64,000 bases of DNA, taken from Rhyacophila brunnea (taxonomy: Eukaryota; Arthropoda; Insecta; Trichoptera; Rhyacophilidae). Below, one piece after another: positions 10,758-23,100 of this stretch (within the stretch, counting starts at the first letter, position 1; each line of letters opens with the position of its first letter). The stretch covers positions 1,054,001 through 1,118,000 of the forward strand of contig JAGYXB010001748.1 of NCBI GenBank assembly GCA_022495005.1, in the 5' to 3' direction. A program made the position numbers and the translations under genes. Under the pieces are notes generated by a model. The model worked only from the letters and a program-made list of their open reading frames with translations. It searched no databases and had not been told where the DNA came from.

Positions 10758-13700
10758 ACTCGTCGTACAGAGGCCTGATAAAGTAATATCGACTCTGTGG
10801 AACGTGGTATTATAATCTTTTTTTGGAAATTTTGGCTCGTGTAACTACTTTCCATTTCATGTATACCACACTATATTGCTCGACAGCTGAGTTGTTGATT
10901 GATATCTAAATTATGTAAGTACTTACCTATACATTTTATTTTATTTTTTTACTATTACTAGTATTTACTATACGAAACCAGTACAATTATTTAATACAAA
11001 AAGTGGAATCAGTACAAAAAATGCATTTTTTATTATAATTATTAAACATAATATTATTATATTTGGCCTAAATGTGTTTTAGAACATATTATGTACTCGG
11101 TTACCTGCATGCGCTCATGAAACTTTTATACACTGTCATTGTAGAAGGTTATTACAAGAAAACTAAAAATTGTGATAATTAAGATATGCTATTTGTGGAA
11201 ACTTATTTCAGTATCTTCCGTAATGACTTGAAATACCTGTCCCTTCGGCTAATTTCGTTTAGTTTATATTCCTATAAATTATTCATTATTTGTATTCACG
11301 GACTACCTTATATAAAAAGGGGGAATGTTTTAAATAGGTACGAGGCATTATGTAAGTATGTATAGGTTATTATGAAGGCATTGTGCATTTCCAAATTTCC
11401 AAGTTAATATAGGGTAGAATCGCACAGCAGGAATTTGGGGGAAAGAAAGATGAAGTTTCGTTTTTTAATATGTACGTAAATCCTTTACACTTTGCAACAT
11501 TGGACGGGACGGAGCTCCAGTGCCCGCGAAACATTTTGAGAAGTTCCGGTAAAGAGTTACATGACATGGAAGTGACACGAAAATGAGGTCAAGCTATAAA
11601 AGTGATTTCCAAAATTTTTAGTTTGGCGGACCCTTAGAACATTTTTTAAATCTTTAGGAATCCTTGCCTATCTGATATAATAATATATAAATGTACATAG
11701 TATAGTAAAAATAACAAATGAACTAGGTATGTAATATTAAAGAAGTGTTAATTGAGTCGTATAATCATATGTAGAACTGTGCACTATTCATCGTTTCGAG
11801 ATGACGAAAAACGCTTTGTTGGATTTTTGAGTTTTATAAAAGCATAAAATATTTTTCTACTTTTAGAAATTAGAAATACACAACAGAATTTACGTAAGTC
11901 AGAATTCTGATTGTTGTAAATAATTAAATATACATGTTTTAAAAGTGAAGAGTGCTACATTTGATACTCACATAGTATACAGTTCTGTCTTTGTTACCAA
12001 GGTTGTGTAACGTTCTGTATTTGATCCCAAACAATTGTGGATGACGTCACTAAGAAGTAGTTCAAATTTACCAGTGCAGTACATCATTATAATAAAAATA
12101 ATGTATTTTTTTATTTATAGATTTCAATTTTAATAGGAAACTACATAAAATTTATAATACTTTATTTTTAAATTGATTAAATATTGTGGGTATTAAAAAA
12201 TAACATGAAACCATAAACATACAGGGAGACAGAGATATTATTGTATGACATATTTTATAATAAAGAAAATAGGACATATTTTCCAATGATTAGGTATTAA
12301 GAATAATAACGGAATAAAATCTATACTATAAGTTCATTTAGAATGTCATCTTGTATTTCACCTAAGTTCACGTCCCCCGAATCTCGTAAATTATTCCGGG
12401 AGTTATTTTCACCAAATGTTTTTTTTATAGAATTGGAGAGTACCTAGGTAAAGTTTACCATTGTGGCCCATAATGTTAGTTAATAATTTATTTAACTTCT
12501 TTCACTTGGCAACCTTTTTGCAACTGTAAATGGACGAACCGTATCAATGTTATTATTTTTCTTGTATAATATTCTTTAGTTTCCCGTAGTCTGATCGATA
12601 TAAATTCTCTACCTGGACTAAAACATTCCGCTAACGTTTTGAACGCTTCATATTTCTTTTGCACTCAGAAAACTTAATATGTTATCGATAAGAAAAAAGG
12701 AATGAAATAAGCAGTTCACAGAAAATAAATAACAAAAGATTTAAGAACACAAACAAAAAGTGAACAAAAACAATCCAAATAATTATAGAAACTATTCTTG
12801 TTGGTGGAGAGGGGTGATATTGTTTTAATCTAGTTTTAATAATATAAATAAAATTTCATAAAAACAGTTGTACTAAAATCCACTTTATTTTATGAATCAG
12901 GAGCGGTTTATTCTTATAGGAAAATTTTCAACTGAGGTTTCATTCTTCTGATGATGAAAAAGAATTAGCACTATGTATTTGAAATAGTTTAAACTTGGAT
13001 AAATAAAATAAAATTAAAATAATTAATAAGTAATATTTTCAAAACATTTGATGTAGGTACGCCTATGGATTTTACACGCACTGACCTGCCAACTTTGTCG
13101 ATTTTTGCCTGTTATTTTCAGGATTTCTGCTTCTCTTGCGACCTTTGTTTATTATTACTGCTGTTGGTTGGTACTCCATGAGGGGACTAGCCATCAGTAT
13201 TTATATGTTTTGGTAAAAAAACCATAAAAAAACTCAACTTTAAACACGGCATGTCAACAGTCACAACTGAACGATACGTATGAGCGGGCATATTGTGACG
13301 TCACTTAGGGCAACTCTATGATTGGTCGAAACCATAGAGGTATTAAATTAAAGAGGGGCAAGGAATCAGCTTTCTCATACAGCTGAATGAAGCATGCCAA
13401 CAATAGCCAATAACTTTTACAATTAACAAATTCAGGGCATCACAGAGGATTTACTTTGGCCATTATAACGTACCCATATAATATAAAGTTAACGTTCAAA
13501 TTTTGCCACAAATTGATTACCAGCCCGCCCCACCATACTTTTTCGTCATACAAGCCGGCTTCACCATACTTTCATATAACCTGCCGCCCCTAGGTCGAAA
13601 CCGAACAGTTCTACTTGTGTTTCCAAAGACGTGAACAGTTCTAACTTTGATACCAAGCCCTATTTTCTTTCACGATTTTATACCACACAGATATGATTTT

Positions 13701-13989
13701 GGTTAGAATATTATATTGCTAGTCGTACATTATGATCAGAAGAATAATGTGGCATACTTAGTTCAATTTCGACATATACGCGCAGTTCTACTTTTGATAA
13801 TATACGACTCAATTATTCGGATACACGAGTTATAATAGTTATATATTATGAACATAAATTCCCACATTATCCAAAAACAGTGTGCCGGCAAATATAATAC
13901 AAATACAATAAATTAATACAATACAGTGAGTGTATGTAACTTGAACGTGAATATATTAAGGCTATACCTCAGTTGAGGCATGGTCTAAA
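10758..13989. other. No recognisable gene (3.2 kb)
   Basis: AT-rich DNA with many stops in all frames. It lies in what is probably the third intron of DOT1L (minus strand). I see no coding exon, RNA gene or bounded repeat. Confidence 0.55.
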
Positions 13990-14262
13990 AAGATCGTAGC
14001 TAGGCGATGCGCGGATTGTGCAAATGACGCGTGCCGAACGAAATATAATTTGTCATATAAATCCAATATGCGTCCATTTAATTAATGTTCTATTAGTAAC
14101 AATAATAATATATTCATTGACATGTATTCTTTTTCAAGTAAATGGGTAACGTTTTTAGTCATCTTTAAACGATTTAAGAATTAATACCCCCGTCGCCATC
14201 ACCAAACAAATTGACGTGTTCACAGCTCGACGTACGCTCTCCGATTGCCAGCGATTATGAGA
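13990..14262 (+). repeat. Dispersed repeat, copy 1 (copy 2 at 33530-33800)
   Basis: Shares long stretches with 33530-33800 in the same orientation, for example TTTGTCATATAAATCCAA, then AGTAACAATAATAATATATT, then AAATGGGTAACGTTTT and GTCGCCATCAC. Small indels separate the two. No terminal repeats were recognised. Confidence 0.8.
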
Positions 14263-14289
14263 TTAGTAGTGGTGTTGTGATGCAATTTT

Positions 14290-14490
14290 TGATTAATGTG
14301 TCGATACCCGACAACTCCATAATTGAAGTGGATTTATTCATAAACACAGAACACCCCTAATTTTACCTCGAACACCATTTGAAAAATGCTACCATATAGC
14401 GTCACACTGCCTTTTATCTTAGTGTTACGTAGGGGGCCCGCCAACGATGCTAGTTTGGGGGCCCGGTTTAGGATCTGGGGGGCATGGGCT
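14290..14490 (+). repeat. Fragment of the GGGGGCCCG repeat
   Basis: Diverged copy of 9735-9960: TGTCGATACCCGACAACTCC, then an ACACCATTTGAAAAATG block, then GTAGGGGGCCCGCCAA and a G-rich end. It joins directly to the LINE fragment at 14491. Confidence 0.65.
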
Positions 14491-15003
14491 GGAGCAACAT
14501 TCAATTAGATGTCGAGTGTCTGGGACTCACAAATGTACTCAGTTAAAACCAAATGCCGCCTATTTGACGTTTGCATGCTGACGGTACTGCTTCACAGTAG
14601 CGAATCATGGCCCCTTAAGAAGACTCATGGCAATCATATACTGAGCTTCGAGAACAGATGATTGGATATTGGATGTGCGGTGGGTATGACTTTCAGACTA
14701 ACAAGAGATAAGAGAGCGAACCAAGCAGCCTCTTATCACGCTGAGAGTGAAGAGGACGTTGGAGCTGGTCGAGCCAGGTACTGCGGACGAAGAAGAGAAC
14801 ATCATCCTGGCTTGCCTGCTCTTCAAGCCAACCGGATTCCGGCGTCCTAGAAGACCGCTAAATACAATCTATAGTGTATGGGTACGGCGGCGCAACGGAA
14901 TGCTGGTATGACCAGTAATGACGCAAGAAGGTTGACAAACGATAGGGCTTCTCGGAGGCGCCGTGTGGTGTCCATATGCTCCAGCTAAGGGGCGGACATG
15001 GCC
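14491..15003 (+). pseudogene. LINE reverse-transcriptase 3' fragment, RTE-like, decayed
   Basis: Nucleotide-level relative of 60180-60715. Both run through AATGTCTGGGACTCAC-like sequence, TTCTTCAAACCAACCGG-like sequence and an end reading CCATATGCTCCAGCTAAGG. The translated part corresponds to the C-terminal region of a non-LTR retrotransposon polyprotein. Several frameshifts are present and the 5' end is missing, as expected for truncated LINE insertion. Confidence 0.65.
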
Positions 15004-15119
15004 GAAGAAGTAATTAAGGTAACAGGCTATCTAATAGCGATCTATAAGTAGATGCATGGATATAATATTAATGATGGAAAACGATAAGGGAGACAGGACT
15101 AAAACCGCAGAATGCTAGT

Positions 15120-15425
15120 AATAAACTGCGCGGGCGTTCATTAGCAATGTGGGTTAATGGTATCCTCTGCGTAAGCGGTCGTCGACCCGAAAAACGACAC
15201 GAGGACGCTGTCACCCCAAAGTGGAAAATCGATATCCTCGAAAAAGGATTGTGCCATCGGCAAAGGGAGTGGGGCACGAAGGGCACGAGCCGACAGCGGG
15301 AGAAAATGGAGGTTTCAGGGAGAGGGGGCGTGTCTGGGCGCGCACGCACGCGACTCCCGCAAAATGCGTCTGACTCGGGATCCATACTACGTATACAACG
15401 CTCTGCCGACTTCGATTCATGCCAA
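15120..15425. other. GC-rich island with competing open frames
   Basis: This segment is clearly richer in G+C and CG dinucleotides than its surroundings. It is open on both strands (15147-15503 plus, 15068-15385 minus), neither with a recognisable motif. It may be a fragment of a GC-rich transposon or a regulatory island. I would not call a protein here. Confidence 0.4.
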
Positions 15426-15503
15426 TGGAATGCAGGAATGACAGTAATTTTTATTATGTTGAATCAAGCCGAGTCAATTCATAATACCATGGTTAGATAC
15501 TAA

Positions 15504-17046
15504 CCGAGTAACTAACTACACAGCAGTTTTTAATCGTGGTAGAAACATTATAAAATAATGGTTTTAAATTTTGCATCATTTTCGCAAGATAACCAACCTG
15601 ACCTTCACCACTTAACAAAACGGTTTTAAAAACCAATACTATCGCTAGGGGACCAACTAGCCCACTTACCGCATATAATTATTGTCAAGTCAATGCATAC
15701 AATGCATTCAAGCATTCAAATTAAGGACATAATGTGTAGTGTTCAATCAATAATACAAGTTAAAAGAAAAACATTGTAACGTCGACGTGCACAATATGAG
15801 TTTGCATAGAATGATAAAGCGTCTACCGTTTACGTTCATCAGTTTTATGAATGTCATCAATTCAGTTGGGTTGGTTCGCTTTCACTACGGTAGGGCAACA
15901 AGTGTATCAACTATAAAGCTTCGGTACGTTTGTAAACATACAATGCGGAGAAATCCGATCGATACACTGCTACTGCTACTGCTGCTTTAATGCTAAACTT
16001 ATAGAAATACACTTTGACAATGAAATACATGGAAAAAATAAAAACATGCCGCACTATAAAATCAAATAAAACAGAACATAATATAAGTATTAATAGGTAG
16101 TGAATGCGCATAAATTAATAACATCGATGCCAGCTGCGTCTGATTTGACTTGGAGCAGATAAGTCCAACTGCAAGTAGTCTGTGTTCTACTTACTATCCA
16201 GTAACAAAACTAGCAGTCATCTATCCAACTGTAACATACTCTCCCATTGTCATTTTTCAACCTGAACAAACAAACGTACCATGTTTGGCTTACGACACTG
16301 GGCGTTACAAATCAAACAAAAGCACTTGTCTATCACTATCACAAATAAATGGGTGTACATTACTCTTGAGGTACCTACTCAAGTTATCATTCGTCGTGAC
16401 AATAAGATTGATAAGTTTTGGTATTCTTTTGGGCACTCATTGGACCCATCGTTAAATTGTTTTCCTACTGTGCAAACCGCCTATTGCGCGACAGTAAAGG
16501 GACTGCGCTTCAGTTTAAAACGCAGGGATTCACGCCAACTCTTTCTCTCACTCCTTTGACAGGCCATGTGTAGTGCAATACGAATCAATTAATTTGAGAT
16601 CAGGCGGACTTACTCGTAATTAATTTGAACAGGACTTGCACAGAAGCTAGTTAAGGAAATTTGATAAATGCTTTCCCATCAAAATCACAATGAATTCGTA
16701 TTACGAGTACCTATATTAGAAATGAATTTACACGCCTTTTACATATTCACGACTCGATTCATATGAGCCTTTGGTGCAATAAACCACAATACCTACAATA
16801 CTTTTTACAACTTCGACTGGATTAATATATTAATAATTGCTAGGGCAATGGCAATATCATTACAATAGAACTAAATAATAAAAGTATATGATTTGAGAAG
16901 ACATGGGAGGTATATATACCTACGTATACTCGTACTGAATCAATTGATCAAATGATGAAAACCTTGTATTTTTATAGATGACTTGAAATGTATAAATACA
17001 ATCATTTGTTTAATATGTTAGAAACAAAAACAATAAGTAATCTTAC
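15504..17046. other. No recognisable gene; probable DOT1L intron
   Basis: Short overlapping open frames at 15787-15990 and 16150-16559 show no motif. There is no continuation of the DOT1L coding sequence between the exon ending at 17047 and the left edge. Confidence 0.5.
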
Positions 17047-17185
17047 CAGTGCCACGACACTGTCGATGGCTCTGTTGAAACGGTCACACAACGACTTCAT
17101 GCTGTCGAATGACCTGGTATCATAGTCGCTGAGGATGTTTAGCTCCAGCGCCGACTTCATCTCCGGCAGATCCTCGCATACCCAT
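17047..17185 (-). CDS. DOT1L: DOT1L coding exon 3
   Basis: Acceptor TGTTGACAG precedes ATGGGTATG, and donor GTAAGA follows GTGGCACTG. The first base completes an AGA codon from exon 2. It encodes WVCEDLPEMKSALELNILSD and on to AIDSVVAL, ending in phase 0. Confidence 0.88.
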
Positions 17186-20100
17186 CTGTCAACATCAATA
17201 ATAAACATATGTTAACATGCATAATGATAAATGATAATATGATGACGCGTCAGTTCTGCTTCAGTTACATTCCAATTGCCTGTTCCAATTATGAGAATTA
17301 GAAGGTATAGCGTATAGCTGAAACTGATAGGTACTGAAATGATCGTGAAATTTGACCTAAAAATAAGCTTATCAAAATAAACGTAGCATGGGAGAGAAAA
17401 ATATATATAGGTATAATAAATAATAAGTAATAACAATTAAGTACTACTCATAAGTAATTAAACTCACAAAAAGTATGTTGTATGCTAAATCGATGCTTCC
17501 CAAACTCGTGGGTCGCGGCGCCCGTGGGGCCGGACCGTAGGGCTTCTGCGGGGGGAGGCGCAAAATGTTTCAGTAGAACTACAAATATGTATTTATGAAT
17601 ATTTTTTACAATTATATTAATTTATGTATACATTTAAATTTGTTAGGTAAGAACACATTACACAACATTTTTATTAAAATATTTACGTTGACCGAAAAGA
17701 CGATGCTAGAGTTACAATTTGATAAGAATGCCGTTTTTAAATCATTAAACATATGCTCAAGAATAATATTGGAAACGCAGCATTGGTAACCATAAGTTTA
17801 GTATTATTCCTTTTGCGACAACATACCTATGCGAAACAGTATTTTCTTCATTACACATAATAAAAAATAACCACACGTCATACTTTTCAGTGGAGACTTT
17901 GGAAGAATTCCTGCTAATTACCATATCAAACATTGAGCCCGATATTGATTTATGTGAAAACATGCAAACACATCCCTCTAATTAAATTGTTTTTGTATGC
18001 ATTACGTAGAGTACATTCTTCACATTTTATTTTGTGTGTGATATAAGTATATATCAGTGGCGAAGAGTGGAGGTAGGCTGTTAAGATCCGCCATAAATAG
18101 TGCACACTGAACTTAGTCAGCCATACGTATTTGTTTTCATTGAACTAAGACTACAGTTTACAGATAGTGTTGGTTAGTTTTTATAATTCAATTAAACCCT
18201 GCGAAACCAAGCCATAAAAGACAATAGTCAAAAAATACTCGTCTATATAATATAAAATAATAAATAATTTTTGATATTTTAGATAGAATAATATTTTTAT
18301 CTATTATAGTTTGGTTTAGGTAGTATTTAATGAATTTAAATAAATGAACAAACAATATGTGTAATATGTATTCTTAATCCAAAAAAAAGATGTGCACAAT
18401 TTTATTGTATCGCCCAAAGTATACCAAAACTTATATGGTTTGATTTAGGTAGGGTTTAAGTTATTTTTAAAAACTCACCAACACCATCTGCAAATTGTAG
18501 TGTTAGTTCAATAAATACAAATACGTATGACTAACAAAGTTTAATGTGCACTATTTATGTCGAATATTAACAACCTACCTCCACCCTTCGTTACTGGTAC
18601 ATATATATATATATTTAGTAATAATTACTTAATGCCAAATAAGTCATTTGATCATTATTTTTTTTAAATCGACGGAGGGCAGATAATATATGGGGCGGAC
18701 GGATAATATATAATAAAAAGTTTGGCAAGTACTGTGTTAAATAACAATAGCAGTCCATACACAAACGGTCTTTCCGTTGAAAGGAAACGTTAAAGTGATA
18801 TTATTTTAGAGTTTACACGTTGGATTCCATACACTACGGTAATCTATTTACAGGTTAATAATAATTATAATTGCATAGTTTTTAATATTTCAATTTAAAA
18901 GGGGTAACATACTATACGGGGAATAGATTTTCGTGTGAACGATTTAGAAAATATACACATAATATAATGCCAAAATAATAACAAAAAACCTGATGTTACT
19001 GAATACCTACTTCGCAATCTTCGCAATGTATAAATTACAGCTTACGTCTAACATTAATATTATAAACCGCTTATAAAAAAACAATATACATATTATGAAG
19101 GCGAATATCACAGATCGAATATTAAAAAAAATGCGAGGCTAATGAACTTTGTGACCTTAGCATTTCAAATGAAATCACTGATGGTTGCGTCTTGATAGGA
19201 TTGTTGATAGGTAAGTAAATGAGACACAGTTTGGCTGGTATCTCATATATTATTATTTGATAGTAATATTGTCGTATACATTGTTATTATAATTAAAAAT
19301 ATACGAAAAATATACATACTTAGTTATATAGTTAGTTTTGGAAACTTATTCTACTTTCATACACACTCGTCCATCGATTTGTATCATTACATTACTATCG
19401 ATTGCATTATATTGTAGCCAGTTACAACAAACGAATAATATTGTCGGGAATAACATGTAAAAAGAAAAGTGATTATTTTTTAATAACTACGTACTAATTA
19501 CTCACAGAATAGATGAATAAATAGATTTCCGATAGGCTATAACCCAATACACTAAATTTTGACGCAGGGCTTTGAATAAGTGAGTATCCTACGACAATGA
19601 ACCATACATTATAGAAGTGCAATAGTGTGTTTTAATTTCAAATACACCAATATTGAATGAGCGTCAGTGCATAAAACGAGAGCAGTTTTCAGAACGAAAT
19701 ACAAGCGTATTCTTAACACGTGTTTAAGTTTATCCCATATTCTTCAACACACGAGATCGGTTGCCTGTTTTTCCACACCCGTTAGATATTTCAGTTCCCA
19801 TATTTCAGAGTTCTCTGGTACACACGAGATCGGTTGCCTGTTTCTCCACACCCGTTAGGTATTTCAGAGTTCCCTGGTATTACTTAATTGGTATTATCTA
19901 CGCATATAAAGAAAAAACCCCAAAAACGTTTCAAGTACATAGTATTTTTATTTTGCATTCATTTCACGCGATCTTAAAAGGGGAAACAGCATCGGAATCT
20001 GTACGATTGTCGATTACACAACCTCTGTCGGTTGAGGCAACGGTAACGTTCTTCTATGAAGTGAGTAGGTAGATATTCTGTAAACGTAAACAGAATGCAC

Positions 20101-23100
20101 TACCACTACAGAGCCATTTACATGGCTGTTATGTTTGCTAGTAGTATGGCGCAATTCCATCGGTGTAATGAGGCCAAATGCATATTACATCTATTCTATA
20201 CGAACTTGTGAATAGGTAGATAGATGCTGGCTAGCATTTGATTGTGTTTGCGAGATTTAATGTGAATAATGAAGGTAAGTAGTATACGAAGCAATGAGTA
20301 CTAGATGCATAATAGTTTATTATGTTTTCAACACAATAGCAAAAAAAGTAAAAGGATTGTACCTACTCTGTATGGGGAAAATGAGTGTTTCAGAGCAAAA
20401 TACAAAATCTAAGACCCTTTCTTTAATATCCATCCCATCGGTGTGAAATGGTTATGAACTAGCATTGTATGTACTGGATCAAAGCCATACAAGAAAACAG
20501 GAGTAGTAAGACAATAGTTAGATGGTTCAAAAACGTAATTATCTATCTCAACTCATCGGTTTTTTCCGGGAGTAGAAATAGGCTATGGCTATTACGCAAT
20601 AGTTCGAATGTACCTATTTCACATGATATTTTAAACTATATATTCCCAAATTGTATCAAATTTAATGATATGGGTATCAAAACTTGTAGGTACCTCTGTA
20701 TCATTATTTGGCGAGAAATACCTAGATATTCATTGAAAAATATCCATATCAGTATTTCATAAAAATGTATGTTAGTATGCTGGCAATCGCTTACAAATAC
20801 TAATATCCTGTATGAAAAACTCTTTCATATAATATGTACTTTTTTCATAAAATGATGGAAACCAAAATAGATGGGTGTCCAAAAAGTTTGAAACACGTTA
20901 ATTGATTATAACTACGATTTATTGACATACATTGGCAACAAAGGCACCATAATATTATTTACATCGACATGACTATCAAATCGTTTAGAAATCTAAGTAC
21001 ATACCAATTGAAAAGTGTCTACCATATCTATAGAATAATCTTGAAATATCGTATATAAACTATAGGATCAATCAAAAATATTATTACTAACTACTTGGAC
21101 TAAATATGGAAATGGGTATAGTATCAATATGTAATAATTAATAAGATTAATAATTTACAACGAGATAAGGTAAAAAGAAAATAACCCTACTGACCTTATT
21201 GTTTCCACGATTTCCAAAGCTCCGTCATGCTTATCCTGAAAATAAACATAAACACATTAGTAACTACACAAAACACATAATAATATAAAAATAAATTGCC
21301 AACGGTACCTATTTGCGTAGAACTTAGATTATCGGCAGATTCGCCAATTTACAATTTTAAGTAGGTAAATAATTATGTTGGGAATGAGTTCATTTTACTT
21401 AAACCACGAGTGGAAACAGTCCGTAAGCAGATACTATGGATTATCTTTTCAATATAATATTAATATTGAAATCAACGTAGGTACCTACCTACCTAGTCAT
21501 TGGACTGATAGCACTAGGAAACTAAATTTGCCAACTCTCTTGAATCTCGTCGGTCTCTTCTGCTGTTGAAACACTTTTGCCTGTTATCGCGAGGGATGGT
21601 TTCCAATCCCGGTGTCCTAATGAATTTGAATTTCCATGCGCCTGTCAATTACCTACGTGGTCGCAGTCATGATTTATTCTGGATTGGAACCGTTTCCTCG
21701 TGTCAAGCCTATCAGGCACCATTAGCGAGGGGTGCAAGACTAGTAAATGCGCTCCCTAAAGACATAGACATTTTCAATGATGTACTTTGCATTTTATTTT
21801 TGAAACTGTATTTTTCTCTATAAAATTGTATATTTTCCGTTCTCAAAAATTATATTTTTCTTCATTAAATTATACTTAAGTATGTTTTGATTATTTTTTT
21901 TTTTTGTTATTATTATTGTTATTATATATATATTTCTTTTTCTATATTCTCTTCTCTCTTGTGAGGGTAATGTTTGACTTATAATGTAAATCTCATGTTG
22001 TGTACGTCTTGAATTTAGATTTGTTATGTCCACAATGTTTTGTATTCTTAAATAAATAACAATACGAATAGTGTACAGAAGAAACTCGATTATCCGGACA
22101 ATAGGATGGGATTAAAAAAAAACACAAAATACCTACCTATGTCAAAAATTTTAAAACTATACGCGGCGAAAACAGTTGATTCGCTCACCAAGCTCTTGAA
22201 AATAACACAAGCAGTGAGAAAAACGAAACATTCAAAACATTAATTGTTTCCCCCACATCTTGGAAATATTGACAAAATGTCGCATTTACAAACGTTGTCG
22301 TCATTCCAGAAAGCTTAAACCATCGACACAAGCCAATGGTGGTATTGGCCACCTCCAGAAAACGTTCCTACACCCATCCTACTCATTCAAATGTTTCATT
22401 ATTTTGTGCATGGATATCAAAGCAACTTGCATCTAATAAAATATATTTTCTTTGTAAAATCAATTAATCGTGGGGAGGTATACTGTACGTGAAGGAAAAT
22501 CTTAAGTCGTATAGGTATGGCAAAGCCAGGAGTTCCGACGGTTCGCTGGAAAAAAACAGCGCCATGTGTTTTACCCCTTTTATCAGTTAATCATCAAATA
22601 TGTACTTCCAAGGACATAATTCATCTTTAATTTGTTTCAAACAAGCGATTTCATTGTATGTCAAATATGTATACCTACCTGGTTAAATAAAATACAGTGT
22701 AGGCAGGTTGAAGTTACGTAAAGTAATGATACTATTGGTTTAGTCTTGGTCTTGGACAGCAGGCCTGGCAGACTTTTGCAAGCCAAGAAATACTTCAATT
22801 TTCTCCAAGGAGAACTAATGTAATAATAATAATTATGCTAAATATAAAAATAATTTAAATCCAGGATTACTTACATAAAATAAATGTCGAGTGAAATTAA
22901 TAAAAGTTCATCAATTCGTCGATGAACACTTGCACTGTTAAGAAAATGGCATATGTACCTATGTCTAGCTTACGCCAAGGGCGTTTCGGTGATCATAATA
23001 TATTTTGATGTTTGTTTTTTATTTTTCAGTTTTCTAAATATTCAGTGGGACGGCTTGCCAGACCTCCGGTGGACCGCAAACGACGACTTGCCCAAGACTG

